The notes beneath the pieces were generated by a model. That model searched no databases, was not told where the DNA came from, and worked only from the letters and a program-made list of their open reading frames with translations. A stretch of 64,000 nucleotides of DNA. It comes from Shinella sumterensis. GTDB lineage: Bacteria > Pseudomonadota > Alphaproteobacteria > Rhizobiales > Rhizobiaceae. How positions within the stretch are numbered: the first letter of the stretch is position 1; each line of letters begins with the position of its first letter. Shown piece after piece: positions 62,610 through 64,000 of this stretch. The DNA lies in assembly GCF_004514425.2 (NCBI RefSeq), contig NZ_MYFN02000001.1:62001-126000 (forward strand), read 5' to 3'. The position numbers were made by a program, and so were the translations under genes.

Positions 62610-64000
62610 TCAGGCGAGGTCGCCGATGCAGACATATTTCATTTCCAGATAGTCTTCCGCACCATGGGCCGAGCCTTCGCGGCCGAGGCCGGATTGCTTG
62701 ATGCCGCCGAAGGGCGCGGCTTCAGAGGAAATGAGGCCCGTATTGACGCCCACCATGCCGTATTCCAGCGCCTCGGCCACCTTCCAGACCTTCTTCAGGT
62801 CGCCGGCATAGAAGTAGGCGGCGAGACCGAATTCGGTGTCGTTCGCCTGTTCGATGACGTCCTCGACCGTGTCGAAACGGAAGAGCGGCGCGAGCGGGCC
62901 GAACGTCTCCTCCCGCGCGACCGTCATGCCGCGGGCGACGCCCTTCAGCACGGTCGGCTCGAAGAAGGTGCCCTTGCCGGCCACCCGCTTGCCGCCGGAA
63001 ACCACCGTCGCGCCCTTGGAAACGGCATCGGCGATATGGGCCTCGACCTTCTCGATCGCGGCTTCCTCGATCAGCGGACCGACCGTCGTGCCCTTGGCGA
63101 AACCGTCACCGACGGAAAGTTCGGCCACCTTCCTGGCCAGCTTCTCGGCAAAGGCGTCGTAGACGTTCGACTGCACATAGAGCCGGTTGGCGCAGACGCA
63201 GGTCTGTCCGGCATTGCGATACTTGGAGGCCATGGCGCCTTCCACGGCGGCGTCGAGATCCGCATCGTCGAAAACGATGAAGGGCGCGTTGCCGCCGAGC
63301 TCCAGGCTCATCTTCTTGATCTGGTCCGCGCACTGGCGCATCAGGATGCGCCCGACTTCCGTCGAGCCCGTGAAGGAGATCTTGCGGACCTTCGGATTGT
63401 AGCACAGTTCCTTGCCGATCGCCGGACCGTCCGTGCCGAGCACGATGTTGAACACACCGGCGGGAATGCCGGCCCGCTCGGCCAGAACGGCGAGCGCAAT
63501 GGCCGAAAGCGGCGTCAGCTCGGCAGGCTTGGAAACTACCGTGCAGCCCACGGCGAGCGCCGGCGCCACCTTGCGGGCGATCATCGCGGTCGGGAAATTC
63601 CAGGGCGTGATCGTGCCGACCACGCCGACCGGCTGCTTGATGACCATCATGCGCTTGTCCGCACTGGCGGCGGGGATCGTCTCGCCGTTGATGCGCTTTG
63701 CTTCTTCCGCATACCATTCCACATAGGAGGCGGCATAGAGGATCTCGCCCTTGGCCTCGGCCAGCGGCTTGCCCATTTCGGCGGTCAGGATGGCGGCAAG
63801 CTCGTCGGCATGGGCGATCATCAGATCGAACCACTTGCGAAGGAGAATGCTGCGCTCCTTTGCCGGCCGCGCGGCCCAGGCGGGCTGAACCCGGTAGGCG
63901 GCGTCGATTGCGGCCTTCGTCTCGGTCGCCCCCATTTCCGGCAGGGTCGCCAGTGTCTCGCCGGTCGCGGGATTGAGCACGTCGAAGGTTCCGGCCGCGC
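62610..64000 (-). CDS. gabD: Succinate-semialdehyde dehydrogenase (GabD type), 5' end beyond the window
   Basis: At least 463 codons are present; the frame stays open to 64000, so the N-terminus is missing (about 20-30 residues). Sequence near the edge, FDVLNPATGE, is the usual early strand of the family. TPWNFPTAMIARK, FTGSTEVGRILM, Glu in LELGGNAPFIV and catalytic Cys in NAGQTCVCANRLYV are canonical for NADP-dependent GabD. It ends the GABA shunt by making succinate. It is a second semialdehyde dehydrogenase besides the one at 46950. Confidence 0.92.
   Translation of the reverse strand, partial: AAGTFDVLNPATGETLATLPEMGATETKAAIDAAYRVQPAWAARPAKERSILLRKWFDLMIAHADELAAILTAEMGKPLAEAKGEILYAASYVEWYAEEAKRINGETIPAASADKRMMVIKQPVGVVGTITPWNFPTAMIARKVAPALAVGCTVVSKPAELTPLSAIALAVLAERAGIPAGVFNIVLGTDGPAIGKELCYNPKVRKISFTGSTEVGRILMRQCADQIKKMSLELGGNAPFIVFDDADLDAAVEGAMASKYRNAGQTCVCANRLYVQSNVYDAFAEKLARKVAELSVGDGFAKGTTVGPLIEEAAIEKVEAHIADAVSKGATVVSGGKRVAGKGTFFEPTVLKGVARGMTVAREETFGPLAPLFRFDTVEDVIEQANDTEFGLAAYFYAGDLKKVWKVAEALEYGMVGVNTGLISSEAAPFGGIKQSGLGREGSAHGAEDYLEMKYVCIGDLA

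Noticed and set aside
1-64000. tRNA, rRNA, prophage and transposase genes
   Set aside because: No cloverleaf-like or rRNA sequence, integrase or transposase motif was recognised on reading both strands; a dedicated search could not be run.

Overview
The window looks like chromosome or megaplasmid DNA from a free-living member of the Rhizobiales, most likely Rhizobiaceae (a Rhizobium, Agrobacterium, Shinella or Sinorhizobium relative). The grounds are high GC with strong third-position bias (long antisense open frames nearly everywhere), RIME-like palindromic intergenic elements, dense ABC transporter and aldehyde dehydrogenase content, dctA/dctBD with a sigma-54 promoter, a TTAA-N7-TTAA CtrA-type box, a TGA-N9-TCA iron operator, and small rhizobial families (DUF2585, DUF6074, DUF983). 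No rRNA, tRNA, CRISPR array, phage or transposase gene was seen.

Layout. 1-4203 (minus): a Pls/PosA-type single-module NRPS (adenylation, carrier, then a membrane and left-handed beta-helix C-terminal half), translationally coupled to a phosphopantetheinyl transferase cut by the window edge. 4435-6570: a LysR regulator divergent from a short-chain dehydrogenase, then a small membrane protein. 6765-12099: a sigma-54 response regulator and double-cache histidine kinase, two palindromic upstream activator sites, a sigma-54 promoter and the OFA-type MFS carrier they should control. 12324-22280: a carbohydrate or polyol operon (periplasmic binding protein, ATPase, permease, SorC regulator, aldo/keto reductase, GlpD/EryB-like dehydrogenase, DeoC/LsrF-like aldolase, FGGY kinase). 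22291-34986 (minus): a complete chemotaxis operon in the order STAS, cheY, cheA, cheW, three tandem chemoreceptors, cheW, cheR, cheB, with a ParA-like ATPase at its end. Divergent to it at 35338 is a soluble receptor-like coiled-coil protein.

37237-41984: dctD-dctB divergent from dctA, with two DctD-type sites and a sigma-54 promoter between them. 42077-43791: a Lrp/AsnC regulator, a small unknown gene with a CtrA-type box upstream, and a DUF983 zinc-ribbon membrane protein. 43893-48446: a GABA or amine utilisation set (MocR/GabR-like regulator, class III aminotransferase, semialdehyde dehydrogenase). 48579-53977: LysR, aldehyde dehydrogenase, enolase-superfamily dehydratase and GMC oxidoreductase, which look like an acid-sugar or alcohol catabolic operon. 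54062-55763: a PAS-GGDEF protein and a small unknown. 55986-59207: a TonB siderophore receptor with an AraC regulator and an iron-responsive operator. 59361-61383: small conserved genes. 61491-64000: a fumarylacetoacetate hydrolase family enzyme and a GabD-type dehydrogenase that runs off the edge.

Overall this is an accessory-rich nutrient-sensing and uptake region. The points most worth following are the NRPS-like poly-amino-acid synthase candidate, the three chemoreceptors that differ by whole HAMP modules, the ParA at the end of the che operon, the operon that mixes Ery-like and Lsr-like genes, and several clean operator motifs readable directly from the sequence.
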